The notes under the pieces were generated by a model. It was not told the origin of the DNA. It was given only the letters and a program-made list of their open reading frames with translations, and ran no database searches. 20,942 nucleotides of DNA, taken from contig JAAMXY010000027.1 in assembly GCA_019677205.1 (NCBI GenBank), positions 5,822-26,763 of the forward strand, read 5' to 3'. This document shows, piece after piece, positions 9,201 through 18,246 of this stretch (positions are counted from its first letter, which is position 1; every line of letters starts with the position of its first letter). This DNA is from Pinguiococcus pyrenoidosus (Eukaryota > Sar > Pinguiophyceae > Pinguiochrysidales > Pinguiochrysidaceae). The translations under genes and the position numbers were made by a program.

Positions 9201-10904
9201 ATGTTCGCGAAGGCTGGTCTGCGCTCCCGGTCGTGCTCCCAGCATTCCAGCAGAATCCCTAGCGCCGCAGCACGTGAGACGCCTGCTTCACACGGCACAC
9301 AACGGGCGGAATGGGGGAAACGCTTACCTCCAAGGACCGGGTCGAGATTCAAGGGCGGGGCGAGGCGCATACCTCCCAAGACAAGGTGGGCGACCCTATC
9401 GAGCACGGATCAGGCCGGCGCTGGTGATGGAGAAGGTGCGGCTGGACGGACCGTCCATTGAGTACCTGGCATTTGTCACGAGCGCCCATGGCTCGCTGCG
9501 GGAGAACATCTCATAGATGCACACTCCGTAGGAGAAGCTGTCCGTCGCTTCGCTGTACTCTTTGAACTCCAGGGACTCGGGCGCTTCCCACCGCACGGGT
9601 CCGAGGGCGTTCCCGCTGAAGCCCTTGCTCTGCGCGGATTCCCGAAGCCTTGCGAAGCCAAAGTCCGACACGTAGACGTGGTACCCCTTGCACACCAGAA
9701 GGTTGCGACAGGCGAGATCCCTGTGGACGACGTTGAATCGATGAAGAGCTTCGCATCCGCGGGCGGCTTCCCATGCCATGCGGAGAAGATCTTCCGTCCC
9801 GAAGACCGGCCGCGGCCGCACTCCGCCGCGGACCACCATGTCGTGCTGCTTCGGACCACAAACCAGGAGGTCATACAGGGATCCATTCTCCATGTACTGA
9901 GTGACGAGCGCCACTTGAGGATCCTTGTACGGGTCGTCCTGCTCCATCACCACCCCGAGCAGCGGGAGGACGTGAGGACAGCCGCTGACGCGAGCCATCA
10001 GGACGATCTCCTTGGAGACGTCCGCCTCCGTGGACATGAAGACCTTCACGGCGACGTCGACGTCGCCTTCCGTGGCGACGTCGGCTTGCCCGGTGCCTTC
10101 GGATCCGGGCTGCGGGAAGTCACCCGCCAGCTCCTCCTCCTCGTCGTCCAGCCTGAAGGAGGAGGGTCTTTGCCGCGCGCGGGGAACGCACGTCGCCGGG
10201 ACTTTCGCGTGCCACACTTGCCCGAAGGAGCCGCTCCCGACCTGCCGGAAGGCGACGATCAGAGCGGCGAGGAAGGAGGGCGTCGGGCCTCTGTCGACCG
10301 CACACGTACCAGGTGGTTCAGCTGGATGTCGTGCTGCTTCATCCTCAGCCCCGCTGGGATGTGCAGCTCGGGGGTCATCGGCGGGCTATTCGCTCCCCCC
10401 GGGCGGCTCGGGCCAGCGTCAAAGCTCTGGGCGCTCGACATGCGGAAGATGGCGCTGGGCACTCGCGGGATCGGCGCCCCGCTCGGCTCGGGAATGTCGC
10501 TGCTGCTGGTGCTGGACAGCTCTTTGCGGAAGGACGATCCAGCATCCTGCCCGTCCCTCGAGAAGCCCGTCTCGGCTCGCGACGCCTCTTGGAAGGGCAC
10601 GTAGTTGCCCGCGGAGCTCGCAGACGTCCGAGAGCCCTCCCTCTCCACATCGGACCCGCTTCCGCCCTGTCGTGACTCCTGCAATGACACGTGCGTCGTG
10701 TCCGCCACGGACGACAAGGATGTGTTTGGATCCTGCTCCAGCTCCGCGACCCTCTCCTTGAGCTCCCTGCCGTTCGTGGGGCGTGTGAGATCTTCGAGGC
10801 AAGGGCGGCCGGTGGCATTCTGTTCGTGTCCTCGCGCACCTGTTCTCGTGCTCCAGCTCCGCCACGCGCCGACGCAGACGCTCCAGCTCGGAGGCTTCCG
10901 CCAT
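6234..10904 (-). CDS. Tyrosine-kinase-like protein kinase with coiled coil and PH-like regions
   Basis: Six exons join in frame: 10904-10840, 10766-10310, 10241-9466, 9395-9328, 9282-6736, 6652-6234 (1,443 residues). Introns are 73, 68, 70, 45 and 83 nt. A short Leu-heptad coiled coil (residues 3-35) reads across intron 1. The kinase domain (about 175-488) has the glycine loop VGSGSFGQV, VAVK (Lys near 240), an alpha-C Glu, HRDLACRN (Asp near 349), DFG (near 367), GPVRWEAPES and a final ERRPAF block. HRDLACRN with PVRW...APES is the pattern of tyrosine kinases or close TKL members, so Tyr specificity is possible but unproven. About 40 acidic residues are inserted between glycine loop and Lys. 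A PH-like region (about 515-820) is split by a long insert with a run of seven prolines; a second lies near 861-1030. The rest is Ser/acidic-rich. PH domains would target it to phosphoinositides. The 45-nt intron is multiple-of-three and stop-free, so retention is possible. Confidence 0.85.
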
Positions 10905-11031
10905 GCTCGTTCGCCGACGAGGGGAAGATCCCTCTCGCGAAGATGTGGGGAGCCGAATCCGAAAAGAAGCGTTTTTGAATGCCTTTTTCCGCGCAAAAAC
11001 CCGCAATTTCAAGCAAGTGGAGGGAGAGAAG

Positions 11032-11060
11032 CCCCTCAAGCAATCCGAGTCCTTGAGGGG
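11032..11060. repeat. Inverted repeat: 9-bp arms, 11-nt loop
   Basis: CCCCTCAAG (11032-11040) and CTTGAGGGG (11052-11060) are perfect inverted copies. It lies about 130 bp upstream of the kinase ATG, in its promoter or 5' UTR. Protein binding to a dyad or RNA folding are both possible; nothing in the sequence decides. Confidence 0.75.
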
Positions 11061-11251
11061 AAGCGGGGCGCTCCGGGACCCCTGGCTGCTCGCAAGAGAA
11101 GCAAACTACTCTTCCCTGCAGGAGCCAAGACGCGCTGGAGGCGTTGACCCTTCCAAAGACGCCTGCGGCGCCGGTGTTCCGCTTATCACAAAATCTGACA
11201 GCTGAAGGGGTGTGTGGATCGCGGCTTTCGCTTGCGTAGCCTTGACATGCG

Positions 11252-11257
11252 TATATA
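11252..11257. promoter_or_regulatory. TATA-like element in the kinase/dioxygenase spacer
   Basis: TATATA within GCGTATATAGGC is one of few A/T-only runs in this GC-rich spacer. It lies 348 bp from the kinase ATG and 439 bp from the dioxygenase ATG, so it could serve either gene only if that gene has a long 5' UTR or an upstream intron. No transcription start site can be read from sequence. Confidence 0.25.
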
Positions 11258-11695
11258 GGCTGCTTGGCATGAGGAGGCGCGCTCAAGGGCGTGAAGAATT
11301 TCACTTTAAGTCGGCTTCTGCCAATTGCATTGCGTTCCTTCCGAACTGCCCCATATGGTGCCGTATTAACGATCAAGTGGTGATCGCTTGGTGACGAATC
11401 ACGGGGAAAGCGACCGGAAATTCAGCATACGGTGCTTTGGATGGCGTCAGCAAGAGGATTCTAGAGTATGGTATCCGTCCAACCTCAGCTGTCCTCCGTC
11501 TGTTCCTCCGTCCTTCGCTTCTGTCTTTTCCCTTCTTCGATCCCGTCCTCTGTCCACACCGTCCACCGGCCACCTTTTCTTCCTTCCTTCTGCTGCGGAG
11601 CTCACAGCCTTCAACGCCTCGTCTCCCCGGAGGACGCAGCCTCGCTTCCTTTCTCAAGTGGCATAGGGCATCGGTGGCGTGGCGAGGCCTGTGAT

Positions 11696-13443
11696 ATGTC
11701 GCAAGTAGCCCGTGGAGTGCGTCGACGTCTCTTCCGGCAAGCGTATCTGTCGCCTCCGGCCCCCGGGCGACGACGCCTGAGCGGTCCCCGACCCGAGGGG
11801 CTCTCCGGCGGCCTTGAGATTGTCACGGCAGACGGCCAGAGGCATGGCCTCCCTCTCACGCTGCTGAGGCAGCATTGCAATGCTCCTGAGAGCGTGAATC
11901 CGCTGACAAAGCAGGTGGGAAGAGCCCGGGAGACGCCTTCCTGACGCCAAGTCTGCGGCTGACGAAGACGGAGGGCCCCAGAGGATCGTGCCCGTCGACA
12001 GCGATGGCGTGCCCCTGCACTGCGTCGCGCCGGACTCCCGCGGACTACGGTATTCGCAGGAGCAGCTGGCCGTCCAGGACTGCGGCATCGGTAGGTTGCT
12101 GCGGCTGCAATGCCGCTTGGAAGGCAGATCTGAGACCTCATCATCATCAACCGTCCCAACACCAAAAGATGGCGGCGAAAGACTTGTTGTCAGATGGGCA
12201 GATGGTCAGCGCTCGCTCTTCGCCAAAGCTTTCCTGACCCGAGAGCTTGGAATCGATGTGCCGGTCGTGGACGCCAAGTGCCAGCCGACGCTGTTTGCAG
12301 AGCCAGCTCAAAAGCTCCTTGAGAGCTATGAAGAGGCCTTCCACAGCGTCGGCCATCTAGAAGGCCTGGAAACGGCGGGTTCCTTGGGATTCCCGGGGCA
12401 GGAGCCGTGGTCGGCGAGCACGCTCCAGGGAAGCGAGAAGCACTGGCTCACGTTTGAAGACGTGCTGGCAAGCGATGGCAACACCGGCGTCGAGATCCTG
12501 CACAAGTGGGGATTGCTGCTGGTGCGCAATGTCCCCACGGACAAGGCTGCAGTCGCCCAGTTCGCTAGCGTCATCGGAGGTGGCGGTAACGGGCCCAAGG
12601 ATGCTGTGGTTGCGGATCGCCACGCCCTGTCGCACGGTCCGTTGCGCACGATGTACGGCGAAGTGTGGGGAACGTCGCTGGCAGAGATGGACATGGACGC
12701 GGGTTTGTCGGTTGCAGACTCTGCATACACGCAAGAGGCCTTGCCCCTCCACACTGACATGACGTACTACATGACGCCACCGGGCCTCCAGGTATTCCTC
12801 ATGAAGAAACCAGCCGAGATCGGGGGCCACTCGGTCTTCGTGGACGGCCTAAGGGTCCTGGAGCTTCTCGAGAGATGCCGCCCGAGAAGCCTCGAGCTCC
12901 TTTCGGAGCAAGTGCGACACTTCGTGAGTTATGACGACGACCAAGGATGGGACCTGCAGGCGGCGGCCCCGGTCGTCTCGCTCTTCCAGCATGGCGGTCG
13001 GCGGATGCTCGCGACGCTGAGGCACAACGACTTGGATCGGCTCCCGCTGTCGTGGAGGCATCTCCCTGACTCGGACGGCGACACGAGAATGAAGGTGCAC
13101 CTCGAGCTGTACCTTGCACACGCCCTTCTTGATCGCATCGTCGCCAGCCCAGCTCTCCGACTGGTACTGCCCCTCCAGGTAAGCAATCGTGCGAGAACGT
13201 AGTCGCTGCGGCTGAACAACACGCTGAGAGGATGGTTCTCTTGGGTGTTTGTCTTTTTGGGGAAAGGCCGGAGAGATGGCCGTTGTTGCCAACCATAGAG
13301 TTATGCACGGGCGAACGGCGTTTGAAGGCTCCCGAGACGTCATCGGCTGCTATCTCGGCGCGGACGAGCTCCACAGTCGCATGCGGCGCCTCAGGCTCCC
13401 AAGCACGTGCTTTGACGACCACTACGAAGAATACATGGCGTAG
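11696..13443 (+). CDS. TMLHE: Trimethyllysine dioxygenase-like Fe(II)/2-oxoglutarate oxygenase (carnitine biosynthesis)
   Basis: Three exons, 11696-11914, 11982-13178 and 13267-13443, join in phase 0 (530 residues; introns 67 and 88 nt). The TauD/BBOX-type catalytic domain shows iron ligands His330-Thr-Asp332 (HTDMTYY), a distal His near 486 (NHRVMHGR) and a 2-oxoglutarate-binding Arg near 495, followed by GCYLGADEL. The YGEVW, SAYTQEALPLHTD and GCYL blocks resemble trimethyllysine dioxygenase more than gamma-butyrobetaine hydroxylase; both act in carnitine synthesis and cannot be separated with certainty by eye. The N-terminal domain of the family is present, spanning intron 1 (LRQHC...NPLTKQR), but most of its zinc-binding cysteines are missing. 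The start at ATG 11696 gives an Arg-rich, acid-poor leader (MSQVARGVRRRLFRQAY), as expected of mitochondrial targeting. An upstream in-frame ATG at 11468 exists. Insertions after the N-terminal domain make it longer than animal homologues. Confidence 0.85.
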
Positions 13444-13466
13444 GGGGAGGCGATGAAGCCGCTCCT

Positions 13467-15320
13467 TCATTCGTCCTTTTGCATGCCCTGGTGATGCTCC
13501 ACGACCGGAAAGCCAAACTGGACCTCGAGCCGTTCAAGCTGCGCGGAGGACGACGGTGACGATTCGTGCGGAGGAAGTCTCGGGAGGCTGCGACGTCACC
13601 CACCTCTTCGACAATTGCGAGATTGACTTCCGTCTCCACAAGTTTCCACAGGAAGGTGTCTTGTCCGTCCTTAACGAAGTAGATGAACTCGACCAGGAAA
13701 CCTTCGTTCCTCAGGTCAAGCACGTGCGTACCCCACCTGTTCAAGCCACCTAAGAGGCCGCGGGCCGCGGAATGGCGTGCCGCAAAGTTCGTACCTTGGT
13801 GCTCGTCCGTACTTCTCGACGAGAGGCGCAATGTGCGGTCGGTCAAGTATCGCGTTGATGGCATCGAGGGCCTTACGGACGCTGTGAGATCGGGTGTCGC
13901 GCCTCACGAAAAAGGACTTGAGCACCTGCGCAAAAAAGGGCGATGTCGTCAGAAGCTGAAGAGAGGCAGACAGGACTCGGGTCCTGAGAAGGCAGCAGCT
14001 GCAAGCACTTGCCCTTCTTCTGTCCCTCTTGGTGTGATTGATCAAAGGAGCAGCACTTAAGCGGGAGTTCGGCACGTAAAGGAACTCCCCAGCGTCCACC
14101 GTCAGCATCTGAGTGGAGCGGAGGCCCACTTCTTGCACGTACGCCAGGATCCCGTTGTACGTGACGAGGTCTCCCTTTTTGAACCACCTTGGGATAGGTG
14201 AAAGACGCGTCACGCGCAAAGTCTTGAGACGCGCCAGGCCGTTCCGAGGACGCACCGATCGATCAGCAAGGTCAGACCGGCGAAGAAGTCGGTCAGGGTG
14301 CTCTGTAGCGCAAACCCGACGACGACACCGCCGATTCCCAGACCGCTCATCTGCGCGGGTATGGAACCGTTCGATGAGACCGCTTAGTATTGGACCTGTC
14401 ATCTCTTTGCCGATCCACTCACCATTGCGGAGGTGTCATACCCGAACTGCTGAAAGACAAAAGTTGTGTACACCAGCCACAGAATCGCCCTTCGACGAAG
14501 GTCGATCATGAAAACCAAGACGACGAAAAGTACGCTTCTTGCCCGTCCAAAAGCACACGAACAAGGCTCACCTCAGACAGGTACTGAGATGCGTGAACCG
14601 AGTGGCACCTGGTTCGCTTTGCTTGACGTTGACAATATGCATGACGTCTTCAACAAGCTCGTGGCAAGCAGCCGCGGCCGGTGCCACCAGCCGAAACCCC
14701 AGTCCGATTCGAAACGTCGAGTTCAGCACGTATCTGCTGGCCGGGGGCAGGTTCAGGATGAGGCACGCGGGGCCAACAAAGATCAGGAGAGCTTCCAGCC
14801 AAGTCGTGCCCCGTAGCATCCTGGCCGGCTTGTCCTTAAGTTCTTGCGGCGAGCTCGACCTCTGCGGCAGCGCCGTCCCCTGGCAGCTCCGATCTTGCCG
14901 GGTCGCAGGGAAGTCGGTTCTGCTGCGGCGGTGAGGCTGCTTCGCGCGGCTAGGCCGCATGAGCAGAGCCGAGACCCGTCTCGGAATCGTCTTGCTCCTC
15001 CCTCTCGCGTCCGGCTTCTCCGGCTCCGCGTCTCGCGACGCCGGCGCCTCCACGGTCTCGATGACCAAGGCGCTGGGGAAGAAGACCAGGAAGATACGCA
15101 CAAGAGGCGACGGTCCCTCCGCTGGCGAGGCGGCGACAGAGTACTGCTTGACGATTCTCCGTAGCCGGTCCTTCAGCAGCTGAAGCGCGACGAAGACCGT
15201 CGTCACCATCGAGACGTACACCGCCAAAGCCTGGCCCGGTTCCGGGTTCAACGAGCGGAGCTGCTCCACTTCACTGAGCAGGAAGCTCATCCGCGCAGAC
15301 TGCCACATCCAACTCTCCAT
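13467..15320 (-). CDS. MscS-family mechanosensitive ion channel
   Basis: Six exons join in frame: 15320-14572, 14537-14423, 14350-14256, 14187-13795, 13736-13604, 13538-13467 (518 residues; introns 34, 72, 68, 58 and 65 nt). The pore helix is split between exons 2 and 3 and reads GLGIGGVVVGFALQSTL, with the family's Gly/Ala pattern. The beta domain follows across the next junction: LLIDRWFKKGDLV, EVGLRSTQML and VPNSRLSAAPLINHTKR. The C-terminal alpha/beta domain and closing FGFPVVEH block come from exons 4-6. About six hydrophobic segments (near 31-50, 72-90, 173-190, 208-228, 250-285, 289-318) precede it. Such channels open under membrane tension and release ions during hypo-osmotic stress; organelle or plasma-membrane location cannot be told. 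Intron 1 is unusually short (34 nt; acceptor at 14535 would make 37). A phase-0 intron of 51 nt could be removed from exon 4 between NHTKRD and VLKSFFV. Its stop lies 23 bp from the dioxygenase stop. Confidence 0.85.
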
Positions 15321-15703
15321 GGCTGACGCTGCGAGGCCAGCGGACCCTCAGATCCGCAGTTAGACGCCGCACGCGCCTCCTGGGTGGCGCGAAAGCGAAG
15401 ATATTCTGCAGACTGGGCTTCGTCGCTTTCTATGAATGGTACGAAGATTCTCTGAAGTCACATCAATTTCATCGAATTCCACCAAGAATGAAAACACTTA
15501 GGGGTGAAACTTGTTTGAGTTGGGAGCCCGGACTCCTTCGCGGAGCCTAACTTTTGATCACAAATGCATAAACATATTAATATTTTCCTACGATAAAATT
15601 GACGCTTTTTCTAATAATTGAACAGAACACCAAACTCTACCGTTGCTTCTCATGGCGCCCATTTCTGCACGGCCTTTAGCGCCACAACTCCCGTCGGATC
15701 AGG
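15321..15703. promoter_or_regulatory. Divergent promoter spacer with AT-rich core
   Basis: This 383-bp spacer separates the head-to-head channel and coiled-coil genes. Bases 15547-15630 are strikingly AT-rich for this window (for example AACATATTAATATTTT) and contain several TATA-like runs. An out-of-frame ATG at 15652, 52 nt before the chosen start of the coiled-coil gene, opens a frame overlapping it and could act as an upstream ORF. Confidence 0.55.
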
Positions 15704-17745
15704 ATGGCGGCCCTCGACTTGACTGCTCCTCCCAATGTGGAGCGTCTGTCGATGGTGCACAAGGAGCTGGTGGAGATGAGCGTGCTTCTGAAGGCGAAAG
15801 CGGAGGATCTCGCCAAGAGAGAGGTGGCTTTGCATCTCCGCGAGCAGTCCTTCAACGAGCAGATTGACGAATACGCGCGGGAAACCGCGTCGAGCACGGT
15901 GAATGAGCTGCAGCGGTCCTTCGAGTCGCAGCTGAGGCGCTTGGAGGCCGCGAGAAGCCGCTTTCAGGGAGTGACGGAGGCCGCGCGGCAGGCTCAAATG
16001 CAGAAAGACGAGCGCATTCGTGTTTTAGAGGCGGAGAACCAGCTTCTGTCGTCAAAGGCTGCGTCACAGAGGCAGCGTATTTCTGCCTTGCAAAAGAAGC
16101 TTCGGGTTGTCAAATGGCAGAGCTCCGACACCCGCCAGAAGGCGCTTCGCCGCACTGCCGACGTCTTGCGGAAGCTCGAGGGCGGCTCTCGCAGTCCGAA
16201 ACGGTCGGACGGGACGGCATTGAGCAACCTCCGAGCGAAGAAGAGCAAGGAGGTGATAGAACTGCTCTACGCGCTGCTGGAAACGCTGGGGGCGACCGCG
16301 AATCCTAGCGGGCAGCGCGCTCTCGTGCAGAGATCGCTCGTAGGTGAGATCCTTGCCGCGAGAGCCTGCAGCGTCGCTGGTGTGCTAACGGCATCTCTGC
16401 TGCCGCCTGCGAGAAGATGATACAAGTAGGCTGGCACAGATCGTGCCGGGATTATGCCTCCTCTTGGACCCAGCGTATTGTGAGAGTGCCGTGAAGCGGT
16501 CCGTCCCCGAGCAGCGAGCAGTCCTGCGCCTCCTCCTCATGATTGTCCAGGTACCACATCGCGAAGCGAGCAAGAAGGAGAAGCAGCAGCACTGTAGGGA
16601 AGACACAGTACTCTCTGGGGAGGACTTGCGGAGGGGGGAGCCCACCGTGCGCAGACCGCAAGGTGCGGCCGTTCCGCGAAGAACGATCGCGCAGCAGCTG
16701 TCCCCGTTCCTATCTCAGGTAGGCATCGTGCGCCGAGCACTGCCGACATCCAAGGCAAGAAGCAGGACCGTTGACGAAGCGGTGGCTCCAATGCTGCCAG
16801 GTTCCGAACTTCCTGGGCGCCGGCGCCATTGGCAACGCGTCTTTGGTGCAGAGCTCTGGACTAGCGGTCCCAAACAGTGTCGACTACAGCGTGGACGTCA
16901 CGAACACGAGGCTGGTTGGCGGCCTGCTTGCCAGCAAGGCATATGACGTTAGCGTGATGGCTGCAGTTCTTGTCCTGTGCCTTAGCAGATGCATCGGTCA
17001 GCGCGGCGCGGCGATGGCGGCCCTGCGCATCCAGGCTCAACGCCCCGAGGGGAAGAGGGCAATCCTCGCGCCAAGCCATGCTATGCTGGCCGTGTCTTCG
17101 CTCGTGGGAGTCTCGCAGTCCTTCAGCGGCAGAATCTCCGCATTGGCTTGCGGGGCGCTCTTGAGCCTCTCGGAAGACGGACCATCCTGCGACGCGTTCC
17201 ACAGCCTGCTTGTGAGTCCAGGCTCAGGCTTCGTCAGCGCCCTGTACCGCATCATCTGCCTGAAGAACATCGATCACGCGTACGCCGCCATTCCCGCCAA
17301 CGCGCAAAGGACTTCCCAGCGCAGACTGGAGGGCCCCGCCGAGGAGCCCGGGGCGGATTCGGCGATTTCCTTGGCGCTGTTGCACTGGGCTGCTGGAGAT
17401 CCCCTGGACGAAAAGGCGTTCGCGAGAAGCTCCGAGTATGAAACGGTCTCGGCGAGCGCCGTCTCGAACATCCTTGACATCTGCACTGCTTACGGCATCC
17501 TCCTGCAGCGTTCTAGCCGGGAGGCGGCCAATGCCTTGGAGGTAGCGACGAGCGCACCTTCCTTAGGCTTGCATCTGGCCCACATTTGCAAAGCGCTTTC
17601 CGTGCATGTCCACGGAGCGCGCCGAGCTGGCTTGCCAGCGGAAAACAAGCAGGTTGCAGCTGCAAACTTCTTGCTGCGAAATCTTAGGTCAGCTCAGCGT
17701 GCCATAGCTGCAGCGAGTAGAAAGCCGGAGAGACGGCAAGAGTGA
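15704..17745 (+). CDS. Coiled-coil protein with helical C-terminal half (CCDC138-like at best)
   Basis: I do not recognise this gene with confidence. Four exons join in frame: 15704-16343, 16414-16550, 16623-16718 and 16801-17745 (605 residues; introns 70, 72 and 82 nt). Residues 10-165 are a charged coiled coil rich in Glu, Lys, Arg and Leu (HKELVEMSVLLKAKAEDLAK and following). A basic linker follows, then from about 205 a mostly helical, Ala/Leu/Ser-rich domain that may be an alpha-solenoid. No catalytic motif or signal peptide is visible. The layout of coiled coil plus helical C-terminus recalls CCDC138, a centrosome/cilium-associated protein, but this is recall and not alignment. Adjacent DRC2 on the same strand is compatible with a ciliary role and proves nothing. 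Intron 2 is optional: its 72 nt are stop-free and in frame, so retention adds 24 Lys/Glu-rich residues. Introns 1 and 3 have strong consensus sites. Confidence 0.7.
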
Positions 17746-17946
17746 AAAGGGAGACCATGGGAAATTGGAAGACTGGAAGACTGGAAGGATGTATAGAGAA
17801 CAAGCTTGTTGATCAACTTGCGAAGCGAAGGCAAAAAAGCCGATGCTGCCTGCTCGTGGCCATTGCTTTGCTTTGCTTTCACCGAAGACACTGACAGTAC
17901 ATGATCAAAGCACAAGTATTATGCCTGTGGCCTAGGACGTCTCACT

Positions 17947-17978
17947 TGAACGCTGAAAGCTGAACGCGGAAAGCTGAA
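17947..17978 (+). repeat. 14-bp tandem repeat, 2.3 copies
   Basis: TGAACGCTGAAAGC (17947-17960) is followed by TGAACGCGGAAAGC (17961-17974), which differs at one position, and then TGAA. It lies in the probable 3' UTR of the coiled-coil gene. Confidence 0.8.
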
Positions 17979-18070
17979 TACCGACGATGCCGAGCGTTGA
18001 TGCGCAGTGCCAACAGACAGACTCCAACTTGTTGCCATTCTGTAACGGTATTTATTTTAGGCATCTTTAC

Positions 18071-18076
18071 AATAAA
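18071..18076 (+). terminator. Candidate poly(A) signal AATAAA for the coiled-coil gene
   Basis: AATAAA sits in a locally AT-rich stretch (18042-18082), 326 nt after the upstream stop codon and 171 nt before the DRC2 start. TGTAAC at 18041, a chlorophyte-style TGTAA signal, is nearby. Only transcript ends would show which, if either, is used. Confidence 0.35.
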
Positions 18077-18246
18077 TGCTGAGTGATGCATTTAGATCAC
18101 AGCCTCGTCTCGTCCAATGAGGGCCCATTGACGCTTCGAAACGGTCTCCTCGATCCCCAATACGGTGGCGTTTTCCGGAACCTCTCCCCACGCGCGCCCA
18201 ACTTGCGACTCGCAGAGGGTTCTAGCAAAGCAAGCCATACGCTACC

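Larger units (their letters stand above)
10905..11695. promoter_or_regulatory. Divergent promoter spacer between the kinase and dioxygenase genes
   Basis: This 791-bp spacer separates two start codons facing away from each other. It holds a perfect 9-bp-arm inverted repeat, a TATATA box-like element, and a C/T-rich stretch (about 11480-11605) upstream of the dioxygenase ATG. The dioxygenase frame stays open upstream to an ATG at 11468. I treat that as 5' UTR because the added sequence is low-complexity and does not resemble the family. Confidence 0.55.
17746..18246. other. Spacer between coiled-coil gene and DRC2
   Basis: About 500 bp with no convincing gene. It should contain the 3' UTR of the upstream gene and the promoter of DRC2, which are co-directional. 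It holds an 8-bp tandem GGAAGACT (17767-17782, plus a partial copy), a 14-bp tandem (listed separately), the palindrome GTTGATCAAC (17808-17817) and a candidate poly(A) signal at 18071. Confidence 0.6.

Noticed and set aside
9678-10604. Plus-strand 308-codon open frame
   Set aside because: It lies opposite the catalytic kinase exons, including HRD and DFG, so it is a shadow frame.
11468-11695. N-terminal extension of the dioxygenase from an upstream in-frame ATG
   Set aside because: The added 76 residues come from a C/T-rich stretch, are low in complexity and do not resemble the family. ATG 11696 gives a plausible mitochondrial leader.
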